From Alligator mississippiensis (Eukaryota; Chordata; Crocodylia; Alligatoridae), in contig NC_081824.1 in NCBI RefSeq assembly GCF_030867095.1, positions 237,920,719 to 237,984,718 on the forward strand: a stretch of DNA of 64,000 nt. The letters are read 5' to 3'. The notes beneath the pieces were generated by a model. It saw nothing but the letters and a program-made list of their open reading frames with translations. It made no database searches and was not told the origin of the DNA. Below are positions 12,551-23,036 of the stretch, in pieces. A program made the translations under genes and the position numbers. Every line of letters begins with the position of its first letter. Within the stretch, counting starts at the first letter, position 1.

Positions 12551-13360
12551 TTAATAGCAGAACGGGATATCAATAATCAAATTGTCAAAGGCAGGTATCA
12601 ATGAACTAAACCACTCTGTACAAATTGAATCAAAGTCACCCTGAGTACAACTTCGTGCAGCGCAGGAAGAAGCTGACTTTGAAACGCAGTTACAAACGTA
12701 GCGAGAGCTTATAAGGGGTGAGAGGGTGAGGTCGGAGGCTTTGGATAGCTTACAATCAGTGCAGGGTGGGAGTGCGAGGTGCCACGGGGGTGTTACGGTC
12801 CGCGGGTTCCAGGTTCGAGAGTTATCTGGCCTGGACCAATCTATGCCCTGGGGGTTGATTCCCCATGGGATAGCAAAGCACGCGGACTTGCTTTCACCTT
12901 CCCTGCAGTTTTGTTTGGTTGTATTAAGGTGGGGGAAGGCGAAATTTTTCGGCCAACTGTATTGGATGATATACGGACCTTGCATAATTTTGGTGAGATC
13001 CTCTCTTTCTGGGTGGTTGGTTGGCATGATTTCGCTTAACCCTGACAACAAGGTTGAAATTACGTTTCTTTGTTGCTTGGGTGTAGTTACATTAATCAAA
13101 GGGCACAGGTCTCTGGACCTGGTTTCGAACCAGTTGGTAACATTCAAGGGTGTTAGGTAGGGGGTAAAGACAGGGTCGTTAACAGAGAGAGGAAGGCGTA
13201 GACAGGCGGTAAGACCGTCTTCCCCTGCGTGGTTGTCAATGGTGTCGGCCCAAAATGACAACAAGGTTAAAACAGTATTGGGGGGTGTAGGATTTCCTAC
13301 ATTAAATGAAATTAGGTTAGTTAAGAAAAGTCCAGTTATGACGGTGCCGGTAGATGTCAT
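12551..13360 (-). pseudogene. ERV-1 env, surface-subunit part (truncated)
   Basis: An open frame of 269 codons begins with a hydrophobic, signal-like N-terminus (GTVITGLFLTNLISF). It has several N-glycosylation sequons (NVT twice, NTT) and a cysteine-rich C-terminal third. It starts about 125 bases after the integrase frame ends, as expected for env. There is no fusion peptide, heptad region or membrane anchor, so the transmembrane half is missing. Within it, 12654-12710 is almost identical to part of the provirus's own 5' LTR. It belongs to env by position; sequence family was not tested. Confidence 0.65.
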
Positions 13361-13485
13361 GATGACGTCACGTGTCGGTGTCTCAGTGTTCGCGGTGGCT
13401 CCCTTTCCTTTGGCCTGGATTTACGATAGTCGTGTGTCTTGGGCTTTGGACCTGTAAGGAAAAATTTAAGAGCAGTAAATTTGTT

Positions 13486-14112
13486 CTACAGCACTGTGTT
13501 TGTGTGGAGGTGTGAGCAGCGAGATAACCAGTTATGGTGAGCTAGGATTTGTTGCTTTTTTTCGCCTTCATCGAAGCGCACGGAGTAGGTGTTCGGGTAC
13601 GGCTCTGCGCTGATGATTTTTCCTTTGTATACTCGCGGGTGCGATTGGTGTGGGTGTGGGATGGTGATCCAGATGAGCTCGTCTGGTGCGAACTTCAGGT
13701 GCCACGGTTCTGGGTGTCGGGGGTTAGACTTATCCCATAGGGTTTTGTCTGCATTGAGCGAGATAAGGACATCGTGGTTTAATTTCGTCCAGTTTTTGTA
13801 GGTCCCGCCTCCCTTTAAGCGCAATCGCTCCTTATAAAGGCCAATGTGTCTTTCTACCACCCCACTGGATTGGGGATGGTATGGGAGGTGGAGATGCCAA
13901 GTGACGTTATGGAGGCGGGCGAATTTGTTGAGTGCTGCGGAATTGAACGGTGGGCCTCCGTCTGATTGAATTACGTTAGGGGGTTGCCAACTGGCAAATG
14001 CTGAAGTTAGTGCTGATATGACAGCTGCGGCGTGACTTTTCCATGGCGGGATTACTTGAAGTTGTCGTGTGCCAAGGTCGATAATAACGAGTCCTTTATT
14101 TGGAGGTTTCAC
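13486..14112 (-). pseudogene. ERV-1 integrase catalytic core and C-terminal domain
   Basis: The frame carries a DLGTRQ block, the second catalytic Asp in QSDGGPPF and the catalytic Glu in QSSGVVERH. The two are separated by exactly 35 residues, the retroviral D-x35-E spacing. A basic and aromatic C-terminal part follows. The first catalytic Asp (WQVDLL) lies just upstream in the same frame, but an in-frame stop at 14125-14127 separates them. The gene product would have inserted viral DNA into host DNA; this copy is broken. Confidence 0.85.
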
Positions 14113-14124
14113 GCCGGGCAGGGG

Positions 14125-15582
14125 TCACAGCAAGTCCACTTGCCAGACCCTTCCAGGTGCAAACTGAAGTGGGTCTAACGCTCCGATTTGGTATTTCGTT
14201 TGGTGGCATTTTTCTTTGGCACAAGGCTCACAAGCTTGGGCTACCCGTTCCCAATTGGTTCTCAACCCGTAGGGCGTATGATTGTCTGTGGCTGACCGCC
14301 AGCGAGTGTGGTGTCCCCAATGGTCGTGGAGCCAGGCCAGAAACGGGTCTATTTCACCTTTTTGCTGTACTTGCTCAACAGGTAAAACAATGTCCGTGCG
14401 GAGGGGGTCTTCCAAGAGTTTATCGATGACCTCATGTACTGGGTCGGTCCCGGGCTTGTGTGACTTGGTGTGTTTGACTAGTGGGAGAATAGTGAAGGTG
14501 GCCAGCGTATCGAAAATGTTTTGCCAGATGTTTAAGTTTTGCGTTGGCGCTCCTGTACCGGTAACAATTTTATAAATATATTGGGAATCAGTTGCGATCA
14601 CGGGAGTGGGAAGTGTCCTGTCGTGGTGTTGGAGGCAATATTGTACTACTACTTTGAACCCTAGCAGTTCATTCTTTTGGGCCGAGCTGCATCCAGCGTA
14701 AAGTTTCGTGTCGTGGCAGGGTTTGCAATAGAATCTGTAGACTCCATCGCCTCGGGTTGTGCCGTCAGATGCCATCCAGGCTGGGGCTGTCATTCCGTAG
14801 AGGACAGGTGAGGCATTTTCTGCGGCGTCAGGGCTGGGTGGCAGGTCTTGGCATTTCCAGCAATGCCAATGGTAGTGATGGTTGAGCACTAGCGTGTTCC
14901 AGGTGGATGGTTCCCCTTGGAACTGTGGGTCAGGCTTTCCGGCGTTTAACAAGGGTAAGAGGGTGGCGCCGGACGCCTGGAGTGTCCCGTGTCCATGAGA
15001 CAACAGTTCTATAAGTTGCCCTGCCATCAAGGTTTTCCCAACGGCTCCATATCGGTGTTGAGCTGCTTGGAGGGTTCGGTGGGAGGTATAAGTTAATTCG
15101 CCACGAGAGTTGTGGGCTGTGGCCCAGACGTGGCTGGCAGTGTATCCTAGAGTCACTGTCATTGGGTCGGCAAAGTCGAATGCGTAGAGTGGTGTTGTCC
15201 TAATGGCTGTAAGAAGTTTATGGAGATCTTTCCCGTCCCTCTCGGTCCAGGGCGTGAATTTTTGAGACTTGTTGCGGATTTGACGTTGAAGTTTTGCGAT
15301 TACGGGTAGGTGGGCTGGGGTGACATGGTGTCGGTACCAATTGAGATACCCAAGTAATTTCTGGAGTCGGTTTTTGTCTGTTGGTAATTGTCCCTCCAAT
15401 AGGCTGGTGTCTGGGCTTCCGTGGGTTACGCCAAACCTTGTTTTGTTGATGAATTTGGTGCCTAAAAACGTGATGTCAGCTGTAGGCTGTAGTTTCGATT
15501 TTCTTAAGTTGACTGTCCACCCTTTGTCATTGAGATGGGTGACCAGGTTGCTGGTGACTTCGGCGACCATTTGCAAGCCCAA
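14125..15582 (-). pseudogene. ERV-1 RT connection, RNase H and integrase N-terminus
   Basis: From the N-terminus there is the end of the RT fingers/thumb (LGYLNWYRHHVTPAH), then a connection region, then RNase H. RNase H is supported by an AWMASDG Asp, an acidic residue in QKNELLGF and ATDSQYIYKI. A zinc-binding HHCC-type region with CEPC, and finally WQVDLL, the first integrase Asp, follow. The 485-codon frame ends in a stop at 14125-14127; the integrase core continues in the same frame after it. Upstream it is out of frame with the RT palm, so one indel lies near 15590. Confidence 0.85.
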
Positions 15583-16367
15583 TGCCGGGTGTGGCCCATG
15601 ATGGCGAGATCATAGACGTAGCTCCAAATTTTTAATTCATCTTGGCTGGGTAGAATGTAGGAGGTACGGAACCCCTTTAGCGTATCATTCATGGCGCCTG
15701 TGGCTAACGCTGGTGCATTGAGGTATCCCTGCGGGCAAACTGTCCACTTGTACATGGTGCCATTGACACACATATTTAGTGCCCCCTTTACATTGTTGAT
15801 TGGAATGGAGAAGAACATGTCTTTGAGATCAAGAGTTGTCCCAACCGACGTGTCCTTTTGAAATTGTGCCATCTCATACAGGCATTGGGGTAGCGTAGAG
15901 GCGTTAGGTTGCATGAGTGGTTGGCATCGCTTGTTGGCCTCACGATAGTCCACCACTAGTCGGACTTCATTGGGTTTTCCTGGTTTCGCAATTCCCCATT
16001 CCGGCGAGAGGCGAGTACTGGCTGTTATTGGTCTGATGCACCCTTGTTGTTCGAGGCGCTGCAGAAGATCGATTAGTGCCCCCTTTAGGGGATCGTTGGT
16101 TGGGATTGGTTTATAGCGCCATGTAGATGTATTGCAGAGCATGGACTGGTGTCGGTCAGGCCCGGTTATAGAGAGTGGGAGGGCTTGCAATATTTGCTCC
16201 CTTAGCTGAAGTGCCTTGATGCCGGGAATTCCCAGGATGTTAATGTCCCCTAGGACCACCTCGAGTGCCTTGCGGTAACCGGCCACTGAGAACTTAACCT
16301 TTGCAGTGGTTGCTGTGGCATTTAAACCTTGTACCATGATGGTTTTTGTGGTTTTCGTATGAGGCAT
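15504..16367 (-). pseudogene. ERV-1 protease flap region and reverse transcriptase palm
   Basis: The frame starts inside the protease. The protease active site (LLDTGAQ) lies just upstream near 16400 in another frame, so an indel separates it from the flap and ILGIPG block. The RT follows with LVVDYREANK, the LDLKDMFFSIP block holding the first catalytic Asp, and PQGYLNAPALA. The catalytic box reads YVYD instead of YVDD, so the first Asp of the pair is replaced by Tyr and the enzyme would be inactive. The frame runs into an out-of-frame tail past 15590. Confidence 0.88.
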
Positions 16368-16574
16368 TTATAACATTAACTTGGGCCCCTGTATCGAGGA
16401 GGAAGAAAACTTCACGCTGTGTTGTTGGATTGGTGGGGTCGTAAACGATGAGTTTAGTGTAGGGGCGAGGGTCTGCGGGGCCAGGTTTAAGGTCGCTGCT
16501 GCCGGCCTGACCGGCGGCAGCTACTCGTTTTTTGACTTCTCATTATACCTAAAGCCCAGTTCGTGTGCTGGTTG

Positions 16575-16793
16575 TCATTGTCCTGCATCCCCTAGGACGA
16601 GTAGCTGTTGTTTGGTAAGCTTGGAGTGGTTCAGGAGAAATCCGAACATGGCTCTCTCTTCCGGTGTTCTCTGAGGTGGCAGTTTCGATTCCTGTCGAGG
16701 ATCGGGTTGATGGTATCTTGGCCTTTGGTACTCGACCAGGTATGCAGCGAGGCGGTTTGGTGCATCAGCTGGGTCCGTAGTCGCTGACTTCAT
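16575..16793 (-). pseudogene. ERV-1 gag C-terminal part
   Basis: The 72-codon piece matches the end of the ERV-2 gag frame (both share EER-MFG-LL and LGDAGQ). It is out of frame with the main ERV-1 gag frame. The start of the segment is upstream (toward 16910), in the frame that contains LLLNPLATQPA. It carries no cysteine knuckle. Confidence 0.75.
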
Positions 16794-16912
16794 GAGGGCT
16801 TGTAGCCGTGGGAGTTGGCTTAGGATGTTCCTGGCCGGTTGAGTGGCCAGTGGGTTGAGGAGGAGCCGAAGGGTGATAGCACTCTCTCCCCCGTAAACCT
16901 CTATGCAGGCTT

Positions 16913-18274
16913 CTATGGCCTCGAGAGTGGCTGGGACTGCTCCGGGATTTTGTAGGTGGCGGTGGGCCTACCCCCCTTGCATTGGGCTTGCGTTAGCCCC
17001 AACTGATGTACTCTTGGGTTCCAGGAGCAGTATGAAACCCCTATTATAGCTAACAGGAGTTGCTCTGCAGTGGCTCTTCCCAACCATCTGTCATGCCACG
17101 CATGAGATTTGCGATCGATTTGTCCTGCAACGAGGGACGGAAGCGGGATGTTCCAGTGAATGTTGTCCATTAGCAGTGCTAGGTCGGTAACGTGTCCCCC
17201 GCTCCATGAGGCCTGACGGGTTAGGAAACAGGCTTCCTCTAGGTCTAATAACTCAGACCCGAATTCCACTACAAGGCGTCCCACCCAAATAACTAGTGTT
17301 TTGGCGGGCTTTATTTTCGATTCCCTGCACAATTCTTGTAACTCAGCTCGATTGCGGGTGCGGTAGGTGGTGGTGGTGTGGGTTATGCCTTGCGGGTTGG
17401 TTATTTGTTTGACCAAGGCTATGGGGTGAGCGGCCTCTGGGGACGTTGGCGTGCCTGGTGGGAGGGTTGGGTATAGGTTCCCGCTCGATGATTCCTCCCC
17501 ATAATAAGGAGGCGGGGTCGTTGGGGGCGGCATCGCCTTGGGGGGCAGGGCCATTGGCTGCGTTCCCGCCTGCTCTTTTGTGACGCCGCCCTCTTCCTCC
17601 TTCTTTTCTGGGCCTCCCGGGTACTTCTCCTTTTCCTCAGCACCATTTTCAGGCGGTGGTTCGGGATTTTGCTGTGCCGCCATTTCCACGGCAGCCTTGC
17701 TGACCGTGGCTAGCTGGGTTTCTAAGTTCGCATTCTCACGCAACAGGAGCGAAACTGTGCGGAACAGTACATTAATCATTTTCCCTTTGTCCCATTTGGG
17801 GCCTGCCCACCTAGTCGCGGTGCGGCCCTCCGCTTCTAAACTTTCACGAAGCTGGGTGAGCAGTTCATGGCCACGTGACTGGGATGCCAGGGTCAGACAG
17901 TTGAACTTGTCGGGGGGTGTCCCCTCCCCGCCTTCTCGTACGTGCCGAATGCAGCGGGCAAACTCTTGGGCAGGGGTCAGGTTCGCTGCACCCATCGCTT
18001 TTACCCGCGCCAGGGACAGTGTTTCCACTTCGTCCCTTAGTCTGTACACGACCCCTTTTCTGCTCATAACACACCCAAAATAGCTCGGGCCTAGTTGGGC
18101 GGCCCACTCTTTTCCGACTCCCTCTTCTCCTCTGAGGGAGAGGTAACCGGCGACCACGTTTGAACTCCTCCTGCCTGCCTGATGATAGGCAATGTGCGCC
18201 CATAGGTCGTCCGAGTCAGACGTTAGGCGCTCCCCACTGCACCATGGGCAGTTCTTAACTAGTTCCGACTCCAT
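16913..18274 (-). pseudogene. ERV-1 gag (N-terminal, proline-rich and capsid regions)
   Basis: A 453-codon frame starts shortly after the primer site. Residues 9-31 contain CPWC followed by HIAYH, a C2H2-like pattern with unusual spacing (C-x2-C-x14-H-x3-H). Residues 190-300 are rich in Pro, Glu and Lys, and include PPPYYG and YPTLP. The C-terminal part (from about 320) looks like capsid and aligns with ERV-2 across WVGRLVVEFGSELLDLEEA and IIGVSYCSWNPR. No CCHC box is present. By comparison with ERV-2, a 1-nt deletion and a nonsense change lie near 16975. Confidence 0.85.
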
Positions 18275-18288
18275 TGCGTCTTCCCCAG

Positions 18289-18306
18289 ATCCTGTTCATG
18301 ACGCCA
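18289..18306 (-). other. ERV-1 primer-binding site
   Basis: The sequence directly after the LTR terminal CA begins TGGCGTCATGAACAGGAT on the minus strand. TGG pairs with the tRNA CCA end. The remaining bases did not match a tRNA I could name. It is similar in shape to, but not the same as, the tRNA-Ser(GCT) site of ERV-2. Confidence 0.6.
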
Positions 18307-18849
18307 TGTGGTGTCTGACCGGCTTGCCGGGCTATGGCCGGGAGCCCGGAACGTCAGGTGGGTACTTTGACGAGTGGAGTGGAATTAGGCACAGATGCGT
18401 ATTGGTAAAATAGATTGTTTACTTACGCCGCCGATGCGTGCAGCGCAGGAAGAAGCTGACTTTGAAACACAGTTACAAATGTAGCGAGAGCTTTTTGAAA
18501 TGAGACGAGACATTCCGTAAACGGCTTATCGAGCCTGCAGGGGAAGGGGTACGTCAGGGACGTCGGTGACGGGGAGTCATTGGTGGGTGATCAGTCTGCC
18601 AAGTTTACTCCAGGATGTGTGCGGAGTTCTCCAACGAGGGCGGAAACTGCTTTTACTTTTATATAGTCAGTAAGCCAATTGCTAGTTGCCAAGTGGGAAT
18701 AATTTGTAACTGGCCAATGGGTGGCGCGCATGGTTAGCTAATTATGAGGACTTGTTAAAGTTTAAATAAGCGTAGCCGTTGGACTTGGCGGGAGTTTTTG
18801 CTGGGGATTTTCCACTGTGCCATAGGCATTTAAACAATGGGTACTGACA
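18307..18849 (-). mobile_element. ERV-1 5' LTR (543 bp)
   Basis: On the minus strand it runs from TGTCAGTACCC (18849) to CACCACA (18307). It has a TATATAAAAG box at about 18657-18666, a TTTCCGCCC block just downstream and a GTAAGT donor-like site near 18424-18429. It resembles the solo LTR at 62562-63282 more than the ERV-2 LTRs, for example in the shared CGATAAGCCG block. The five bases outside its 5' end are GGTAG on the plus strand (18850-18854); no partner duplication is available because the 3' end is lost. Confidence 0.82.
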
Positions 18850-18854
18850 GGTAG

Positions 18855-20330
18855 GAATTAGTTTATACAGACAGTGTTAGAAATAGAATAAGAATGGAGA
18901 GAAGACAAGGACTCTGCCGAGTGTGTGTAAGTGGTTTGCTAGGCCTTCTCCTTCATCACTGCTGCACTTGGTTGTAAACTCTTGCAGACTGGTTCTCTCT
19001 CTTACATGGAGTGGATTTCCAGTTGGGCACATTGTCTGGGTCTGTGCCTGTTCTCCCATCTCATGCACTTGGTGTTCCTTGCAACCTCTTGTTGTTTAAT
19101 TTGTGAGTCTCTTTTGACTGTCTTCTAGCATGTTGTTTTCTTTCTTTTTCCTACTGCTTCTCCATCTGTTTAATGTAGGCCTCTATCCTCCTGGTCTGTG
19201 GCTTGGGCTCTTGGAACAGAATCATTATCTGATCTCATTCTTGGGCATCTGTAAACCTGACATAATAACCAAACTGTCTCTCAGAGGCATAAGGAGAAAA
19301 ATGTAGTGCCTTGGGCAAAGGTGCTGTAGAGGGCAAGAGAGTGGAACGTTTGCCCAGGGTTGGTAGCCTCTGGCTCTGTTCTAGACATACCACTACTGAT
19401 CCATCCCTATCAGACCTGACCAAACTCCTTTATAAGGCTCCCCCACTCCAGCTACTGCAACACCATGTGAGATTTCTGAAAAATACAGACGCAAGTAACT
19501 ATACAAATGTGGCCTTCCCATGCACTCATCCTCACCCTCTTGGTTCACTTCCTGCTGCTGAAGATGTCAGTAGCATCAGGCCCTGCAATATTACCTATCC
19601 GAGCACCTGACCACAGAATTAGCAGAGCTTTCCTTTTGGGAGCAGGGATTATAATATTTCTTGGCAGGACTTGGCGTTCCCCACAGACCGCAAATGAGTA
19701 GGTCGTCTCCACTTGAGGAAACTGGGCCCAAGAGTGTCTTCTGCCAATCATCTCTTCTCTGTCCAGTTACCTCAGCTCCAGGTCCCTGGTAACAAGCAGG
19801 ATAAGCCAATTCCTTTAACACCACCTGGAAACTTGTGGACCACTCCAACTGGGTCCAGGTATAGCTTCCCCCACATGACTGGACATGGTCAACAAGCAGA
19901 AATTTGGCATCAGGCAGTAGCAACCAGGTGAGTGTGGCATGACCTGAGCATTTCCAACTATGTACCTATGGTCTGCTTGTAGAGATGGGGAAATGAGCAC
20001 AGGCTGCATGAGAGACATCATGATGGCTGCAAGGAGACATTGGTAGAGACATGGGGCCTGGGATCCCCATGCATTGAGCACTAGTACCATTTTTGATCCA
20101 ATGCCTAGGAGCTAATGGTGTCCTAAGGTCCCCAGTTGCCCCAGGAAAGTCTGTGTTCAGTCTGGTTGGGCAGAATTCCTTCTGGGCATCTCGGGACAGA
20201 GTTTGAGCTGCCTTACATGGCCCTGGGATTCCCGGGGCTGTTGTCAACAATGTGGAGGATGACAAAGACTACCACCACCTTGGGATCCCACAGAGTGTGC
20301 AGAAGGAATGCCAGCATAGATGTGCTTAAG
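18855..20330. other. No supported gene
   Basis: Only short open frames occur, with no domain or transposon signal that I recognise. Confidence 0.35.
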
Positions 20331-20334
20331 GAAC

Positions 20335-20470
20335 TGTTCTCCGTTTCCTTTCAAAACATTTTGAGTGCCCTTGTTTCATTTCAAAGCTATTTTGAAGGCT
20401 TTTGTTTTGTTTCGATTTCACTGTTTTGAGCTCAAAATGCATTGAAACAGCTTCAAAACAAAATACTGGG
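20335..20470. repeat. Self-complementary GAAAC/GTTTC-rich repeat, copy 2
   Basis: It is related to 10397-10570. It is centred on TTTTGAGCTCAAAA (perfect palindrome) and contains the same GAAACAGCTTCAAAAC word. Confidence 0.5.
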
Positions 20471-20608
20471 CAAAATTTTGCACAGTCAGGCACTGCTTGG
20501 GTTTGTGCTGGTTGTGCTTTGGGGGCCAAGGTAGGGTTATGCTCATGTGCAGCTGGTGGTGGGTCAGCATGCTGTTCTGGGAGTGGATGAGGGGTATACG
20601 CCATTGTT

Positions 20609-20842
20609 TTGGGCAGTATGAATGGTGGATTCTCTTTCTGTGCTTGTATGCATTTTCTCCACTGCGGGGGGTGGGGCAGGGACAAAACACGTTTAGATGA
20701 TGCCATCTTGAAGAACGTGGACGAAAACGTGCACAAGTTGGTAGAGATGGCTGCGGAATCCCAGAAGCCATATGACTGGATATATGATGTCCTGGACCAA
20801 ATCCGAGCATCAAAGCAAGTCCTAGACAAATTTCCGCTTTAA
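20609..20842 (+). CDS. Short coding-like fragment of unknown origin
   Basis: The last 50 codons (20690-20842) look protein-like. They are rich in Asp, Glu, Lys and Leu in a helical pattern (AILKNVDENVHKLVEMAAE, then a YDWIYDVLDQI segment) and end at a normal stop. I do not recognise the family. There is no clear splice context, and it sits among repeats, so it may be the tail of a domesticated or decayed transposon protein. It could also be chance. Confidence 0.25.
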   Translation: MGSMNGGFSFCACMHFLHCGGWGRDKTRLDDAILKNVDENVHKLVEMAAESQKPYDWIYDVLDQIRASKQVLDKFPL

Positions 20843-21314
20843 AAAGCAGGTACACAAAGGCAAAAGTAGCTTCCCTTGGCTAGCCTCTGTTCAGGAGGTA
20901 GCCAATACAGCTGATCCTGCTCCCCAAAATGCACTTGAGCTAGAGGAGGGTCATAACACTGCCACCAGGGCCAGGTGGCCACCACTCTGGTTCAGAGAGC
21001 CAGGGCCGGTTCAAGGTGATGGTGGGGTGAAGGCAAAGAAGACCAAGTAACTGAATGCTTACAATATTGTCTTCATTACAATAAAAAAAAATCATATTAT
21101 CACATGCCCATAAAGTGTAAGTGGTGTATCACCCTTCACAAGCCATACATGCCCACTCTGAACAGGCTTTGGCCTGAACATCCCCCTGATGCACCCTGGG
21201 CTGTGGCCTCTCCCTCCCTGCCTGTTCCCCTATTTCTGGGGCCAAAATATGACCCTGCTTCTGGTGAGGGAAAATTCCCAGCCTGTCTACACATATACAC
21301 AGGCATGTGCGTGC

Positions 21315-21348
<34 letters not shown>
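21315..21348 (+). repeat. (AC)n microsatellite
   Basis: An uninterrupted AC run. Confidence 0.95.
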
Positions 21349-21350
<2 letters not shown>

Positions 21351-22937
21351 TGCTATTACATGCTTGATAGAAGTAATACTGATCAGTATGGATCAATATT
21401 AATCAAACAAAAATGTCTATACTGTTTCAGCTGTATTGTGATTTCCCAACTGAAATAGATAGTATTTCAATTTATTGTGAAAAAATGAAGAGCAGAAAGA
21501 CAAAATGCTGATTTGTACTTGTTCCTGCTTGATTGATTGCTTGGGGAGGGGACGGTGTTTTGATTGATTGATTGGGGAGGGTGTTTTGTAGGTGGGCGAC
21601 GGGAAAAACAAAAGCCAACCATTACACAGAAGAGTTACCCTCATTCAAGCTCCCTGCATGCATGCTTGGCCAAGTGTAACAGGGGGCCTTCTTGGGCCCA
21701 AGTTCCCTGTGGCCCACTCACCTGTTTCTGGGCTAGCCGCCCGCCTTCTCACCCACCATACCTTGTTGGTAATTATTTCATTGATGTTAATAAATCAGGA
21801 GGCTGCCCATTTCTTGCCCCAATGCCAGGGGGCACTATTGCGGCTCTGTTCCTCCCCTACACCACAGTCCAAGCCTCGCAGATAGCATCCAGATGTTATG
21901 CATATCACCAGCCTGCCCTGGGCCCCAGAATCCTGCCAGTTGAACCCCACTTAGATCCCTCCATTCAGGCAGCCTATTCCGCCTTCATAGCTCTCTCCTA
22001 CAGGTGTGGTCCCCCCGGGGCCTTTGGCTCACTGGCCCTGGCCCACCTCCAGGCCAGTCGGGACCCCAGGCCCTCAGCTCTTGGGTGTTCCTCATGGTAG
22101 GACCCCGGCCCTTTGACCCTTTCAGTCCTGGCCCCAGCATTGACCAGTCAGGGGAAGTTCAGACAGGTGTGAGTCTATGGCCTCACTCTTTCTCCATGGG
22201 GTTCACCTTCCAGATCCTCCAACAAGGGGTAACCCACCTGGTTGTGGTGGCTAGGGGTTAAGGCACCCCAACCCACCTTTCACTAGGGTGGTAACTGGCC
22301 TGGCATTTCCTGGGGGGGTCCTGCACCACTGAGAGCCCCACCAGGCCATCCACTCCTGGCAGGGTGCAGTTTTAGGTCATGTCCAGGACCAGGAGCCTCC
22401 TGACCATCCCCTACAGCTCCTCCCTTACCTCCCAATGATACCAGCAGCCCTCCAGCCAGGCAGTGCTGTTGCCTGGCCTTCTCGCTGCAAAATGCCCTGC
22501 TTATATAGGCAGCCCTGAATCCAAAATGGCTGCCCTCATCAGGCACCTGCCCGCTGCTGTCTTATGGCCCCTTAAAGTGGCAGGCACAAACAGTGCCCTG
22601 CCACACCAAGTATTGCCACTTGCTGCTTTTTACTCTTGTCTGTCCAGTTCTGGGGTGGACGGGTGGAGGGGGTGGGGGATGATGAGATGACAATTACTTA
22701 CAACAAGGTGATCGTGGCTTAGGGATTGGAAGACCTCACATCTTCCCAGTAATGCCACGACTCCATAAATGCTCCACCTTATAAACAATTGTTAATAGTG
22801 AATGATTCATGTGACCACTTGTCTTTTGTGAAACTATCTTGCATGCATGCAAAGGATCCCCAAGCTGAGAAGGGCAGGTGTAGCCAGCCCTTCTCCCAAC
22901 TGACCGACACCCACCCACTCCTGAAACGCAATCTGCC

Positions 22938-22960
22938 TATGTATGTATGTATGTATGTAT
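22938..22960 (+). repeat. (TATG)n microsatellite
   Basis: Five to six tandem TATG units lie shortly before the ERV-2 insertion. Confidence 0.9.
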
Positions 22961-23036
22961 GAATGAAAAAAAACCTGACACAATTTCAAATTTCTGAACT
23001 TTATAACCCTAATGAAAAAAGGCGGCTTCTGGGTAG

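Larger units (their letters stand above)
12551..18849 (-). mobile_element. ERV-1: 3'-truncated endogenous retrovirus (5' LTR-gag-pol-partial env)
   Basis: Reading on the minus strand, the order is 5' LTR (18849-18307), primer site, gag, protease, RT, RNase H, integrase and the surface part of env. No transmembrane env part and no 3' LTR were found below 12551, so the copy is truncated. The coding regions carry frameshifts (gag C-terminus, protease, after the RT active site), one nonsense codon before the integrase core, and a changed RT catalytic residue. Gag has no CCHC knuckle. A class common to crocodilians and turtles (often called ERV4) is a reasonable candidate, but I could not run a phylogeny. 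Confidence 0.9.
20850..23030. other. Repeat-rich, no supported gene
   Basis: It contains an (AC)n run (21315-21348) and a (TATG)n run (22938-22960). GC-rich low-complexity stretches lie around 22000-22700. No gene was found. Confidence 0.4.

Noticed and set aside
17538..18083. Open frame of 181 codons on the plus strand
   Set aside because: It is antisense to ERV-1 gag and is explained by gag composition.
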